NCBI RefSeq assembly: GCF_949628265.1
Contig: NC_088786.1
Coordinates: 41,003,681-41,067,680 of the forward strand
DNA: 64,000 nt
Direction of reading: 5' to 3'
Source of the DNA: Cloeon dipterum
Lineage: Eukaryota; Arthropoda; Insecta; Ephemeroptera; Baetidae
The position numbers and the translations under genes are program-made. Position 1 is the stretch's first letter; the number at the start of each line of letters is the position of its first letter. Positions 34,090 through 45,106 of this stretch are shown piece after piece. Under the pieces are notes generated by a model, which had not been told where the DNA came from, made no database searches, and saw only the letters and a program-made list of their open reading frames with translations.

Positions 34090-35850
34090 AGAAGCCCCCA
34101 AAATAGGAAATAGTGTAATAATTTTACTTACCCGTAGGTGTGGCCGTCGGCCGCGGGTCAGCCGAGGTCCACGCTGTCCACGGTGGCCGTCTGTTGGTCG
34201 CTGGCCCCTCAGTCATCAAGCGCGGCTGCAGACCAGCACCGCGCACGTCATCCTTCGCTCGCTGCCAGTTAAAGACTAATGAGAGAGAGTAGGAGAAGCG
34301 ATGCAGCAGACAGAGTCAGCTAAAGAGGGGAAGCAGTGGGTCATTCACCCAGCAGTCAAGCTTCGTTTGTCCCCACTCCTTCCCCTCTTTTGGTACTCTG
34401 GCTGCTTCTCCTTAAATGCCACGCATGCGCACTTGTTCCGTCTGGCCCCGCCCACTACTTTACAAGCATGCACGTTAGGTGTTTGGCCCGCAAAATCAGC
34501 TTGCTTAAGGACGGTACAACGAGGACTGGCGGACTCCGCCAGTCCTAGTTGTACCGTCCTTAAGCTTGCCTGCAATCCCGCTCTCCGCGATTCAAAGTCA
34601 ATTTAATTAAAAACTTACTTTTGGTTTTTAAAACAAATATTTAGTAAATTTTTTCGATTTTTTTTAGTTTTGTTTTCCCTTTTTTTACAAATTCTTTATC
34701 ATTACTTTCTTTTTAAAATTAATGGTTACTTACTAGATTGGCTATTTTCCCGCTATTAATTAAGATAATATATTATATAAGTACATGCAAAGTGTCTCGC
34801 GGTCGCGATTGTGTAACGAAAACGCCAAGAGTTTGTTCGCCCCCAAAATAGGAAATAATGTAATAATTGTACTCACCCGATAATGTGGACGTCGGCCGCG
34901 GGTCTGCCGAGGTCCACGGAGGCCGTCTGGTGGTCGCTGGTTCCTCAGTCATCAAGCGCGGCTGCAGACCGGCACCGCGCACGTCCTCCTCCCGTCACTG
35001 CAAGTTAAAGACTAATGTGAGTAGGAGAAGCGAAGCAGTAGACAGACATAAAAAGAGGGGAAGCAGTGGGTCATTCACCCAGCAGTCAAGCGTCGTTTGT
35101 CCCCACTCCTTCCCCTCTTTTGGTACTCTGGCTGCTTCTCCTTAAGTGCCACGCATGCGCACTTGTTCCGTCTGGCCCCGCCCACTACTTTACAAGCATG
35201 CACGTTAGGTGTTTGGCCCGCAAAATCAGCTTGCCTGCAATCCCGCTCTCCGCGATTCAAAGTCAATTTAATTAAAAACTTACTTTTGGTTTTTAAAACA
35301 AATATTTAGTAATTTTTTCGATTTGTTTGAGTTTTGTTTTCCCTTTTTTACAAATTCTTTATCATTACTTTCTTTTTAAATTTAATGGTTATTTACTAGA
35401 TTGCGCTATTTTCCCGCTATTAAGATATATTATATAAGTACATGCAAATGGTCTCGCGATTGTGTAACGAAAACGCCAAGAGTTTCTTCGCCCCCAAAAT
35501 AGGAAATAATGTAGTAATTGTACTCACCCGATAATGTGGACGTCGTCCGCGGGTCAGCTGAGGTCCACGGAGGCCGTCTGGTGGTCGCTGGCCCCTCAGT
35601 TGTCAAGCGCGGCCTCAGACCGGCTCTCCGCGCACGTCCTCCTCCCGTCACTGCCAGTTAGAGACTAATCGTAGGAGAGTAGGAGAAGCGAAGCAGCAGC
35701 CAGACACGACGAGAGGGGAAGGAGTGGGGGCAATGATCGCTTGTTCGCTCCCCACTCCTTCCCCTCTTTGGCTGACTCTGGCTGCTTCTCCTTAAATGCC
35801 ACGCATGCGCACTTATGCCGTCTGGCTCCGCCTCCTTCTTCACACGCACA
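34090..35850 (-). repeat. Tandem GC-rich units with splice donors, copies 2-4
   Basis: Three relatives of 22087-22446 begin at about 34090, 34843 and 35493 (spacings about 750 and 650 bp). Each has, on the minus strand, a GC-rich segment with CGACCAC...CGGCC motifs and a splice donor (GG/GTAAGT or GG/GTGAGT). On its other side lies a block ending CCACTCCTTCCCCTCTTT that pairs with GAGGGGAAGGAGTGGGG to form a hairpin, perfect in the last copy at 35711-35766. Short open frames on both strands inside these units are not conserved between copies and I do not call them genes. The organisation suggests a repeated promoter plus first exon. Confidence 0.65.
34505..34563. mobile_element. 59-bp palindromic insertion with flanking direct repeat
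   Basis: The sequence begins TTAAGGACGGTACAAC and ends with its complement GTTGTACCGTCCTTAA; the halves pair along nearly their whole length. It is flanked by GCTTGC on both sides. The sister unit at 35227-35240 lacks the palindrome and has a single GCTTGC (CAGCTTGCCTGC). This is the signature of an insertion with a target-site duplication of about 4-7 bp. Confidence 0.8.
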
Positions 35851-36615
35851 ACGGCCGCCACTGGTAAAAATAACAATTAAATTGCTTATTGAAAGGAGAG
35901 GTCCCTACACCGCGCATGGGATGTTTTGTTCAGGTACCTGCTGGCCTTCCCTTTTCCCCGCAATTTCCGCTGACGTCATAAACAATTAAGTGATGCCAGC
36001 GCCAACTTATTGAGCGTTGGTGAAGTTTTGGCGCCGCCAACATGGCGCTCGTCACTCCGTTTATCAAATTTTTAATCTCGGGGGTGTGTCATTCGCACTT
36101 TGTTGCATTTTGTTTTAATTTGCAAATAGTCAAAAGGTTTTAAATTTACTCCACGCTGAAAGAATTTTAATCTGAATGACAGCCACGCAAAATTATATTT
36201 GATTCGCCAGAAAAAAATTTTTAAGGAAAAAAACCATATCGTGAATTAAAGATGAGTCTTAAAAGAGGCTGAGGATTTCTTTATTACATGAAATTCCGCA
36301 AGAGTTTTAAACATAAAATATTTTATGTCAATCTCGGGAATACCAGCAATAATTCAGGTTCATAAAGTTAAAAACTGTGGCAGAGGTAACATTTCCAATA
36401 AAAATTAATTGGTTGATTTTTGCTAGCAAATTACTGACAAAATCCTTTTATAACGTGGTGCTGCCTCTATCGGATCGCTCGAAAATCTAAAGAGACAAAA
36501 TATATCTCGAGTTTGCCAGCTGACTCCTTACAAATCTGTCAGTATTCGCAGCAGTTCACAAGAATTTCGCCTTGGAATCCCAGAAATGCCTTTTCTTTCC
36601 CTTGAAGTGTTTAAA
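35850..36615. other. Intergenic with TGACGTCA repeat copy 4
   Basis: Holds a fourth copy of the TGACGTCA repeat at about 35930-36010 (CTGGCCTTCCCTTTTCCCC, TGACGTCA, GTGATGCCAGCGCCA). The rest shows no recognised feature. Confidence 0.5.
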
Positions 36616-36617
36616 TA

Positions 36618-36811
36618 AAGTGACGCGAGTAGGCAGTGGGCTGGGCTGTAGACCTACGCTGCTTGTACATGCATTCAATGCCATGTTATCATGTTATTCA
36701 CTTGACGCGGGAGAGCGCGTTGGTTGGTTGCTGGTCGCGCCCACTTTTAGCGTGCCCGCCCGCGTCAAGAGGCATCAAGTGACACTTTACGCTGCCTAAC
36801 CGCGTCACTTT
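36618..36811. mobile_element. Short element with terminal inverted repeats
   Basis: The ends AAAGTGACGCGAGTAGGCAG and CTGCCTAACCGCGTCACTTT are inverted repeats with few mismatches, and CACTTGACGCGGG inside pairs with CCCGCGTCAAG. About 194 bp, no coding capacity, MITE-like, lying about 190 bp upstream of the BTB gene. Confidence 0.65.
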
Positions 36812-36999
36812 GTTTATACACTCTACTATTCCTTCCTTACAAATCTCAAGAATGATAGAAATGAGGGAATTATGGAATTATTCTCTTCATTTTTCGCATC
36901 CTCCGAATTTTTATATCGTCATTTCTGTCATTTCGAAGGAAACTGTCTCGCTCTTCACTCACTATTGTCCGGCTCTTCCGTGAATTTAGTCAGAGGAAA

Positions 37000-39005
37000 A
37001 TGAGCAAGATGAGCTTTTCTGAGAAGAGGCTTAACCTCCTGAACAAAGGCGCCATTGCCGACGTCCAAATCATCGTCGGCTTCGGTCCTTCTCAACCAAT
37101 CAAAGTGAGTTTTTGAAATTTTTCCGGAATATTTGATTAAGACAGTGTGTTGCAGTACCCGGCTTCGAGAGTGCATCTGATTAGCTCGAGTGAATATTTC
37201 AAAAGGCTGATCGCCGACAGCAGAGAAAAGTCAGGAAAATGCATCGTGGTCAGATTGCCTGCAATTCAACCTGCTGAAGTCGTACGACGCGTCATCGAGT
37301 AAGATTATAATTTATTTTTAATGAGTTTTCATTATTTGAGTTTAAATTGTATTACAGATTTACGTTTTTGGGAGGTAAAATGCAGACCGAGTTGGAAGAT
37401 AGGGCGCTGTGCGTGGGTCTCATCGTCGCCTCCGAGAAATACGAGCTCGAAGAACTCGGCCAATACTGCAAACACGTCTTGCTCAACAAATTCCTCACCG
37501 TGGACTCCTTCTGGCCCATTTTCAACGCCTTCCACGACAAACACCCTCTCGTTTACGAAGCCACTCAGGAGGTTTGAATTTAAAATTGATTTTACCGGGA
37601 AAATGGGGAAAATAAATTTAATTTTGACAGTTTTTGGCGGAGAACAGCGAGGCGGTGCTGAAGCACGGGGCTATGCTCACTATTAGCCTTCAAGCTCTTT
37701 CCGCTTTTTTGCAAGACCCGAATCTGCACATTTATTCCGAGATGAAACTCGTCCAGGCCTGCATGAACTACGCTTTTGCCAATGCAGGAGAAGAGGACGC
37801 AAAGTAATTATTAAATTAAAATTATCACGGGATTTATCACTATAAATTCAGGTCTATTTTCCGGCGAGTGGCCCTTCCTCACCTTCGGCTGTACAACCTG
37901 GAGAAAGAGGAGGACGCGGACGTGTTGAACGTCTTTCTGACCGAAAACGAGTACCTCTGCGTGGCGATTAACATGTTTCCAACGGAATTCAACCGCATCC
38001 TGGAGGTGGTCATGTATAAACTGTATAACCCAGTCGAATTCTGCTCGAAGAAACTGCCGAGAAAGCAAAGGCCAGCCAAGGTCTGCTTCCTGCCCAAAGT
38101 TCCCATTTTCACCGGGCACATTTTCTTTCTCTCTCGAGAAAGCTGGAACCAGAACATGATCATTGGAGCGCCTGAGACCAAGTTCGTGCTGAGTTTCGAG
38201 GCTCCGAGGAACATGACCATCGCCGAACTGCAAACCCTGCATCCCGTTCGCATCAGCCACTTTAACATCACAGACGTCCGCGAAAGGTAACTAAATAACC
38301 GTTTACTTTTTAGGATTCATCCTGGAAATTAAATGTTGTTCCCAAAGATCTACTAAAATTCTTAAATGAACAATTTTTAAACTATCCTGAAAATTTCTAG
38401 GGTTGTCACAAACACTTAAGCTAACATTTAATTGTAAATACTCAGCAAAATGTATAGCATATATACGAATTATTTAAGGTTTCAGTTGTAATAACTGAAA
38501 TTTAAAAAGTCCAAATAATTTTTGGTTTAAATTTTGCACAAAGTCTTAACATTATTAAGATCTCGAGAAATTCTCATTTCTTACTTCAAGAAAATTTTCC
38601 AGACAAAATTCTTATCGACATTTATTTCTTTAACTTTCATATATTTTTTCCAGCACCTTTTTGAATCCCGTGAATTCGCGCTGGCTGCTGCCGTCATCGG
38701 TCAAGATTGGAGAAAACACTCAATTTGAACTGGACGAGACAGAAAAAGACAACATTCTTTTGACCTGGGCGACCTGGAAGACGTCCCTACAGGTTAATCA
38801 AGGGAGCCAGGTGACAATCGAGGTTTGCTTCGACGAGCCGTGCCTCTTCAGGAGGACCGCTTTGCAGTTTGAACAGAATGTTGCCTTTGAAGGCATTCAT
38901 TTCCGGTTCAAAATGTTCCAGAGGGAAAAAAAGAATAGCGAATGGTTGGAAGTGATTGGCAGCGTCGTCAATATCTTCAAAGACCTGTCTTTCTTCAAGG
39001 TCTGA
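37000..39005 (+). CDS. BTB-BACK domain protein
   Basis: Six exons (37000-37104, 37156-37298, 37358-37571, 37631-37803, 37852-38286, 38654-39005) join with matching phases to 1422 nt, or 473 residues. Residues of about 15-120 form a BTB/POZ fold: ADVQIIVG, then VHLISSSEYFKRLI, then VVRRVIEFTFLGG and a KYELEELGQYCKHVL helix pair. Residues of about 125-215 are BACK-like (SFWPIFNAFHDKHPLVYEAT ... SFLQDPNLHIYSEMKLVQAC-type pattern). The C-terminal 250 residues are beta-rich and could be a PHR-like domain, but I cannot confirm that. BTB-BACK proteins commonly act as Cullin-3 substrate adaptors; that role is inferred. Kelch repeats are absent. The ATG has an in-frame second Met three codons on. Intact, GC-richer than its surroundings and well conserved in appearance. 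Confidence 0.85.
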
Positions 39006-40469
39006 TTTTCTCGGCTTCTTCTTTCTTAATTTTGTGCACACTGCAGCAGTTTGGTGAAATCTTTTGTAATATTTTTGTTTGAACGCATTTGTTAAAAGAA
39101 CATTGGATTTTTAATTGGAAATTAGTAAAATCTTGTATTAAAAATATGACAGGGCTAATTATTTCCTGCCTTTTAACCTTTATCAACAGTTTTTAGCGTG
39201 TCCAGTTTTTTAAATTTACCCGCCATTGACCGTTGAAGAGGCAAACGCGTCACCGACCAACCTGCCACCTGGCTCACACGCCCTGAGTTAGCCGAATGAA
39301 CCTATTCAGTATTTTAGGTGACGCTACGAAAATCAGGTGATTTTGAGAGGGATCAGGTAAGGGTCAATTTGGTGTTTTATTTATCTCAATTTTCATTCTT
39401 CCAACAGATAAATCAGAAATTGAGAAGTTAAATATAATGCTATCCTAATTCAATTAATTCCTCGAAAGTGTTTCATTATAGTATGCAATTGGTTCGACTC
39501 CAATGAAGCGCAGGTTGCATAGATTTGCTTTTTGAAACAATTGATTTTTAAGGAATTGTTCGACACGAAAATGGTTTTATTTTTGTTAAAATTCAACAGC
39601 TCTTCCGATCGTCAACCACGACCCCTTCTTAGATAGGTCTTGGTCTAGGCTCCAACCTGCCCTACCCTGACGACCTTTCTCAGGGTACTCGACCTGAACT
39701 CCGCTCCCAAACCGGCATTTTAATGCTTTTTCAGCCATTTCGAGCACAAAATTTTTTTTATACATCTCGGAATACCACTGACCTTCGTCAGGTCGCACCA
39801 CCTGACCTCGCGACATGATTCTCTAGACGGCCATGGCGAAAGATAAGACGTGTGTCGTATATAGCGCGGCATTTCCGCAGCAATTGAATTTATTTTAGTG
39901 CTGGTTGAAATATGTATTAATTCGTGATCTGAGGGAAATATGTGTTTTTGCTGCCGCCGCGACACACGCGCCACAAATAAAAAATACAGCGAGTCGCTTC
40001 CGCTCAAATTGAGTCAGCAATAAGGACACGTCATGCTGCTGTCCTTTACGAATTTTTTTTCAACTTTATAAAAATTCAAGCGTCGATTGGAAATGCTCAG
40101 AAAACGAATAATTTTCTGATTACCGGAAAACTGGCGATGAAACCTCTTCCCTAGGTTTTTAATTAATTTTAATTATAAAAATGAACTGTGATTTTTATAG
40201 CTAACAAAGTGATAAGGAAAATATATTTTACTAGCGTGCCCCCGACGGTCAGCCCGCCAGAAGGTCTGGCCGCGCTTATCGCGTGTTTTGTGGTATTTTT
40301 TATCAGGCAGCAGCGACACGTTTGGCCAGTTCAGCGGTTCGAATTGAAACAAACAGGAAATTTCAAAATTTTCTGCCATTTACTGAAATTGAAATTAATT
40401 TTAAACGCAGAAAGCGATAAATGTTTTAAACCAACCCCATAATCACAGATGATGGGATTTAATTACGTT
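39006..40469. other. 3' flank and repeat copies
   Basis: After the BTB gene, 39600-39835 is an inverted, diverged copy of the block at 41480-41700 (CAGGGTACTCGACCTGA against TCAGGTCGGGGTACCCTG). The segment 40200-40390 is an inverted copy of 41230-41400 (CCGCTTATCGCGTTTTGTGG-like core). No gene is seen. Confidence 0.5.
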
Positions 40470-40625
40470 TAGATGGAGACGGAAAACAATTTGGTGTCCA
40501 GCTGGACAAATTGCTCTGAGTGGAGCGGCAATCCCGTTTACGATCAGAGAGCTTTAGTTCTCCGCCCGAATTTCCTATTTCTCGAGCTTCCCAAATGATA
40601 AAAAGCAGCAGGTAAACGAAAAGAC
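40470..40625 (-). pseudogene. Broken secapin-like peptide gene
   Basis: Minus-strand NGIAAPLRAICPAGHQIVF keeps the first half of the conserved Cys motif, preceded in another frame by a hydrophobic VYLLLFIIWEARE leader remnant. The start codon, frame continuity and second cysteine are lost. It resembles the subtype at 47937-48143 and 56280-56486. Confidence 0.6.
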
Positions 40626-40843
40626 CTTGACTTCCAGAAACTCACAATCAATTTTTTAATCATTGGTTAAAAAATTAAACGTTTTTTTTTATTTCCAGTA
40701 ATTTTTATTACAACCAAATTTTACTTCAATTTTTAAAATTCAGTCAAGTGGCCGCTTCCAGGGAAGAGTTCAGCGAACTAAATAGTCCTAAAATGAGACA
40801 ATCAAAACTCGATTTGTTTAATTATTTACTGTATTACCAAGGA

Positions 40844-41017
40844 TTATAAAAAACGCCTGCATATTCCCAATATGAAGTAGTGCGGCGGACAAGTGGCGTT
40901 GGTCCTGATTGGAGGGTCAACAATGCTTTGTATTTCAGCTTCAGTTTGGCCGACGAGCAAAAGGGCCGCGACGAGCAGCAGCAAGGAGGCGAAAAGAAAG
41001 AAGCGAACTCGCGGCAT
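40844..41017 (-). CDS. Secapin-like secreted peptide 1
   Basis: 57 residues. MPRVRFF, then a leucine/alanine-rich core and GQTEA form a signal peptide with likely cleavage after TEA near residue 27. The short mature part ends CPPH-x7-CRRFL, with the two cysteines spaced C-x10-C as in the secapin family of insect secreted peptides. Upstream on the minus strand are the shared CACACGATCC block and a TCAGTCAGTCGTTG initiator. The stop comes just before a splice donor (TTG/GTAATA), and a noncoding exon with CGCTGAAC...CCTGGAAGCGGCC follows near 40750-40790. Role (defence, protease inhibition or venom-like) is inferred from the family only. Confidence 0.75.
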   Translation of the reverse strand: MPRVRFFLFASLLLLVAALLLVGQTEAEIQSIVDPPIRTNATCPPHYFILGICRRFL

Positions 41018-42440
41018 CTTGAACGGACAACGACTGACTGACGCAACAGCTTCTTAGAGCAAGCATTAAAAATGGATCGTGTGCAGTCGTTGTGGTTTTT
41101 TGTATCCTTTTGACATTTTTCATCTCCATCTCAACGTAAAATACATATCATCTGCGAGTGCAGGGATGGTTTAAAACATTTACCACCTTATGCGTTCAAT
41201 TTATTTCAATTTCCGTACCTGGTAGGAAAAAAATGAAACTTCCGGTTTATTTCAATTCGAACCGCTGAACTAGCCGGACGTATCGCTGCTGCTGCGCCTG
41301 ATAAAATACCACAAAACGCGATAAGCAGCCGCAGAGACCTTTCGGCGGGCTGATTCACACGAAATTCTGATAATTTCTTTGTAGCTTTGTGTCAACTCCC
41401 CCGGTGTGATTTAATCGCCAAAATGGGAAGAAATTGCCCAGGAAGTCGGCGGTGGCGTTAAAATGACCTGAGGAAGGTTGGTGACAGGCCAGGGTGAAAA
41501 TCTAGGCCAACTGTGCTCGAAAAAGAATCAAAAACTCGCCGTGGACATGATCTCAGGTCGGGGTACCCTGAAAAAGGTCGTCAGGGTATTTCAAATTAAA
41601 GGCGATCAAAATACCTATTTAATGAGGGTTCGTGGTCGAGGATTGGACGAGCGGTCGAATTCTAACAAAAATAAAACCATTTTCGGCTGTGCACTTTCCG
41701 AGGATTGAAAAAAAAACAGAAAAAAATCAATTTTAATTTTTCTATGGGCTCGAAAATTCTCAAAATCGGTTTGCAGATGCGTGTTGGTTCTCTGCGTAAG
41801 ACGAAACAGGTTTCAATCCATTATGGGTCTACCTTTTGAAAAAAAATCGCACATTTTCGATTGTTCGTAGAGTGGAAAATCAATGTTCGTCAGACTTGCC
41901 ACAAAATTCTGCGTATTTTGGGCTCGCCCCTAATGCCGCCAAAATCCACGCAATTTTGAATTTTTTCTTAATTGACCAATGGGCCGGAGAGTGACAGTTT
42001 CAAAAGTGCCGCGAAAAGCAGCAGGAAAACGAAAAGACCTTGACTCATCGCACTACTGACGCGCTGTGATCCGATTTAATCGATTATTTCCTTTACAAGC
42101 CGCAATTCTTTTTCATTTTTTTTTTATTTTTATTTTTAAGCAGGTTCGAGACTACATTTTCTAATTTTTAAGAAATGCTGCATTGCGGATTGAAAAATTG
42201 AGGTTAAAAAGCTGCCGTAACACAGTTCCAGAAACTTACAATCAATATTTTAATCATGATAGGTTAATAAATTGAACGTTTATTAATTTTGATAAATTTT
42301 ATTCAAACATATTCGATTATAATTTGTAAAATTCAATCAATTGGCCGCTTCCAGGGAACAGTTGCGCGAAGAGACCTTTAAAAATGAGACAAAATCAGAA
42401 CTCGATTGTGTAAATAATATTATTTGTATGTATTTTACCT
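41018..42440. other. Intergenic: duplicated block
   Basis: The segment 41230-41700 is shared with 52270-52730 (AATTCGAACCGCTGA, then ACCTTTCGGCGGGCTGATT, then TCAGGTCGGGGTACCCTG and GACGAGCGGTCGAATT). A leader-sequence remnant of a secapin-like gene lies near 42000-42045 on the minus strand. No gene is intact. Confidence 0.5.
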
Positions 42441-42638
42441 TTAAGGATAAAAACGCCTGCATTTTCTCCACAGGAAGATTTTTCCCTTTGGACAAACGTT
42501 CCTTGGCGGCGCGGCTATGCCATTACCAGTGCTGACGTAATGGACATCGCTTGGCCTGCCTTCAGTTTGGCCGACGAGCAAAATGGCCGCGACGAGCAGC
42601 AGCAGCGAGGCGAAAAGAAAGAAGCGGAAATGAGGCAT
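42441..42638 (-). CDS. Secapin-like secreted peptide 2
   Basis: 65 residues: leader MPHFRFFLFASLLLLVAAIL to GQTEG, then a spacer with GIAAPPRNV and CPKG-x7-CRRFYP. The cysteine spacing is C-x10-C. The stop TAA sits just before a splice donor (AG/GTAAAA), so the intron lies in the 3' untranslated region. It is divergent from peptide 3 (starts 42638 and 43433, head to head). The TATA-like TATTTAAGC and CACACGATG blocks are present upstream. Confidence 0.75.
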   Translation of the reverse strand: MPHFRFFLFASLLLLVAAILLVGQTEGRPSDVHYVSTGNGIAAPPRNVCPKGKIFLWRKCRRFYP

Positions 42639-42639
42639 C

Positions 42640-43375
42640 TCGGCTCAACAATGACTATAACTATGTAACGCAGCGGCTTCTTGAAGCTTAAATACATCGT
42701 GTGTGCGGTCATTGTGGTTTTTGTTTTGTATCCTCTCTACTCACTTTAAGGAAAATAATTAAAATATCTTTGCAGGAAAAAGTTTTTTTAATTTCTTCCG
42801 GCATATTTTAAAAAATGAAAGTATAAATTTGTGGCAAATTTTTTTATATTAAAATTGCAGGTTGCCGTTTAAATTTTTGAGAAAACAGCTCCAAAGGTTG
42901 CATGCGAATCAGGAAGAGAGCAATCCTGTAAAATCTCGATCTATTTCACTATTGACGAAGTTACCGAGCCCACCAATCGATTCCTGAGGGTCGAATTAGA
43001 TAAAGTGGATATTTTTTCCGATCAGAAAATCCAGCGCCACATGCGAACCTTTTTTCCCGCCAAAACAATACAAGTGCGAGAAGTTATTGCAAATTAAGAA
43101 TTTCAATGCAGAAAAAACGTTTAATTTTTTCAATGCTCAAAGAACTGAATGAAATTGTGTGTTTTATTATTTTAAGTCAAAGACTGGCAACGTGATGAGC
43201 CGCCTTTCATCGAAATTGAGGGAAAGACGTCATCCTGACATCAGATAGAGTGATGTCAAATAGATTTCCGACTCGGAAATCTATTTTATCCGGGTGGGGA
43301 AAATTCGGAACCCTGACATTCTGACGTCATGCAGACTTCATAGTGATGTCTGGGTGACATCTGGACTCTGGACAC
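42640..43375. other. Divergent intergenic region
   Basis: Includes the repeat shared with 15455-15600 (42950-43090) and a short hairpin, AAATAGATTTCC / GGAAATCTATTT, at about 43257-43287. The two flanking peptide promoters face away from each other. Confidence 0.5.
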
Positions 43376-43381
43376 GATCCT

Positions 43382-43417
43382 TATTTAAGGCTCAATCCAA
43401 GAAGCTGCTGCGTCAGT
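43382..43417 (+). promoter_or_regulatory. TATA-Inr core promoter of peptide 3
   Basis: TATTTAAG at 43382-43389 is followed 31 nt later by TCAGT (43413-43417), the arthropod initiator, leaving an untranslated leader of about 18 nt to the ATG at 43433. The same spacing recurs at 45426-45461 and in related form on the minus-strand paralogues. Confidence 0.65.
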
Positions 43418-43432
43418 CGTTGTTCAGTTAAG

Positions 43433-43708
43433 ATGCCGCGAGTTCGCTTCTTTCTTTTCGTCTCGCTGCTGCTGCTCGTCGCGGTCGTTTTGCTCGTCCC
43501 CAAAACTGAAGCCAGGGCATTCAACGGCACCAATTATGTGCCCCGCTTCGCAATTGACTCTAGGCTGAGGAAACCCGCTTGTCCACCGAGACACTCGTAC
43601 CAAAGGAACATATGCAGGCCTATTTATCGTACTGAAGGGTAAAAATATTATTAATAATCGCAATCGAAGGTTTTGATTTTGTCTCATTTTAGGATTGATG
43701 GTCGCTGA
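43433..43708 (+). CDS. Secapin-like secreted peptide 3
   Basis: Exon 43433-43638 (phase 2) joins 43693-43708 to give 73 residues. The signal peptide MPRVRFFLFVSLLLLV...PKTEA is followed by an Asn-containing spacer, a KPA turn, CPPR-x7-CRPIY and, across the splice, TEGIDGR. C-x10-C spacing is kept. Unlike peptides 1 and 2, the coding frame here crosses the intron, adding a few residues at the C-terminus. Confidence 0.75.
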
Positions 43709-43989
43709 ACTTAAGCCTGGAAGCGGCAAATTGATTGAATTTTTAAAATTGTAGCGTGTATTTTGTTCTATTAAAATTTATTTAATTTAAAAAAAACGTT
43801 TATTTCCTAACCAATGATTAAAAAATCGATTGTGAGTTTCTGGAACTGTGTTATGCCAGCATTTAATTAAAGAAAAAACTGTAAATTGTATTCTAGTACG
43901 TAAATATTAAAAAAAAGCAAAAGGACTGCGGCTTGTAAAGGAAAAATTAGATTAAATTGGATAACAGCGCGTCAGTGAGTCAGAGTATT

Positions 43990-44185
43990 TTTTTCGTTTT
44001 CCTGCTGCTGTTCGCGGCGGTTTTGCTCATTTGTGAATCTGGACAAATAGGAAATTCGGGCGGAAAACTAGGCTCTCTGATCGTAACTGGAATTGCCGCT
44101 CCACTCAGGGCATTTTGTGTCCACCTGGACACCTAATTCAAAGAGAAAAATGCAGGAAAATAGTATATCGAATTAAAAGGTAAAA
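43990..44185 (+). pseudogene. Broken secapin-like peptide gene
   Basis: A hydrophobic leader remnant (VFLLLFAAVLLI) and GIAAPLRAF are followed, in a shifted frame, by CPPGHLIQREKCRKIVY and a normal AG/GTAAAA donor. Relative to the copy at 40470 there are two extra bases (a second TG) just before the first cysteine codon, which breaks the frame. The usual ATG is missing. Confidence 0.7.
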
Positions 44186-44189
44186 ATTT

Positions 44190-44840
44190 TCTTGCACCTT
44201 TTTCCTTTTTATATTTGCTATCCGCAAAATCCAAATTATTATTGCTTTTTGATACAAATTAATTCTGGCCTTTTTTCAATAAAGAATTTATTTCCTCTTC
44301 TAGAAAATATAAATTTATATCTCTTATGTGACTAACTAACTGCTGGTTTTCTAGGGTTTGGTCTCTGGCATGACGAACCGATTTACTTTTTAATTATTAT
44401 TAACTCACCATGAGAGAGTAAAACAAATCTATATTAAGCGATAGTAACTAAGTAAGATGAACCATAGCAATTATGAAAAGGAAAAAGGTGCAATAAAATT
44501 TGTACCTTCAAATCCTGCATGTTCCTTTTTGATTTTGGTGTCCGAATTTCCTATTTCTCGAGTTTCACAAATGAGCTAAACCGCCGCGAAAAGCTGTTAT
44601 CTAATTTTTTATTTATATTTTCCTTTTTAAACATTTTCATTTTTGTATTAAAATTTAATTTTTAAGAAATGCTGCACTGCAGACTGAAAAATGGAGGATA
44701 AATAGCAAAGTTCCAGGAACTCTCAATCAATTTTTTTATCTTAGGTTGAAGAATGAAACATTTACTGAATGTAATTAAATTTTATTAGAACAAAATGGAC
44801 TACAATTTTTTTTTAAATTCAATCAATTGCTGGCCGCGAC
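44190..44840. other. Intergenic, nothing firm
   Basis: AT-rich. It holds short matches to sequence near 46500 and 49500 (intergenic blocks of the cluster) and no gene. Confidence 0.4.
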
Positions 44841-44842
44841 GC

Positions 44843-45106
44843 TTATCTAGGTAAAACTGCTGAAATGAGAAAAAATCAAAACTCGATGGAGCATTAAATA
44901 TTATTTGTACCTTTCAGGGGAGGGAAAAAAGTCCTACATAATCCCCTTACTGAGAGTTTTCCCGATGAACATCGTTTCCTTAACGGTGCGCCAACACCAC
45001 CATAGTAAATTTCGGGATGTATGTCGATTTTCCCGGCTTCAGTTTGGCCGGCGAGCAAAATGAGCAGCAGCAGGGAGGCGAAAAGAAAGAAGCGAACTTT
45101 CGGCAT
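44843..45106 (-). CDS. Secapin-like secreted peptide 4, diverged motif
   Basis: Exons 44911-45106 and 44843-44859 (phase 1) encode 70 residues. Leader MPKVRFFLFASLLLLILLAG to QTEAG; the motif is CSSGKLSVRGLCRTFFPP, so CPPG has become CSSG and the two cysteines are spaced one helical turn differently from the others (C-x10-C by count from the second Ser-Gly is not kept exactly). The C-terminal exon adds AVLPR. Divergent partner of peptide 5, with mirrored promoter blocks between them. The loss of the Pro-Pro pair may mean altered function. Confidence 0.65.

Noticed and set aside
34301..35309. Open frames of 60-100 codons on the plus strand in the GC-rich units
   Set aside because: They cross the hairpin, are shared only as nucleotide repeats and are not in one conserved frame in all copies.
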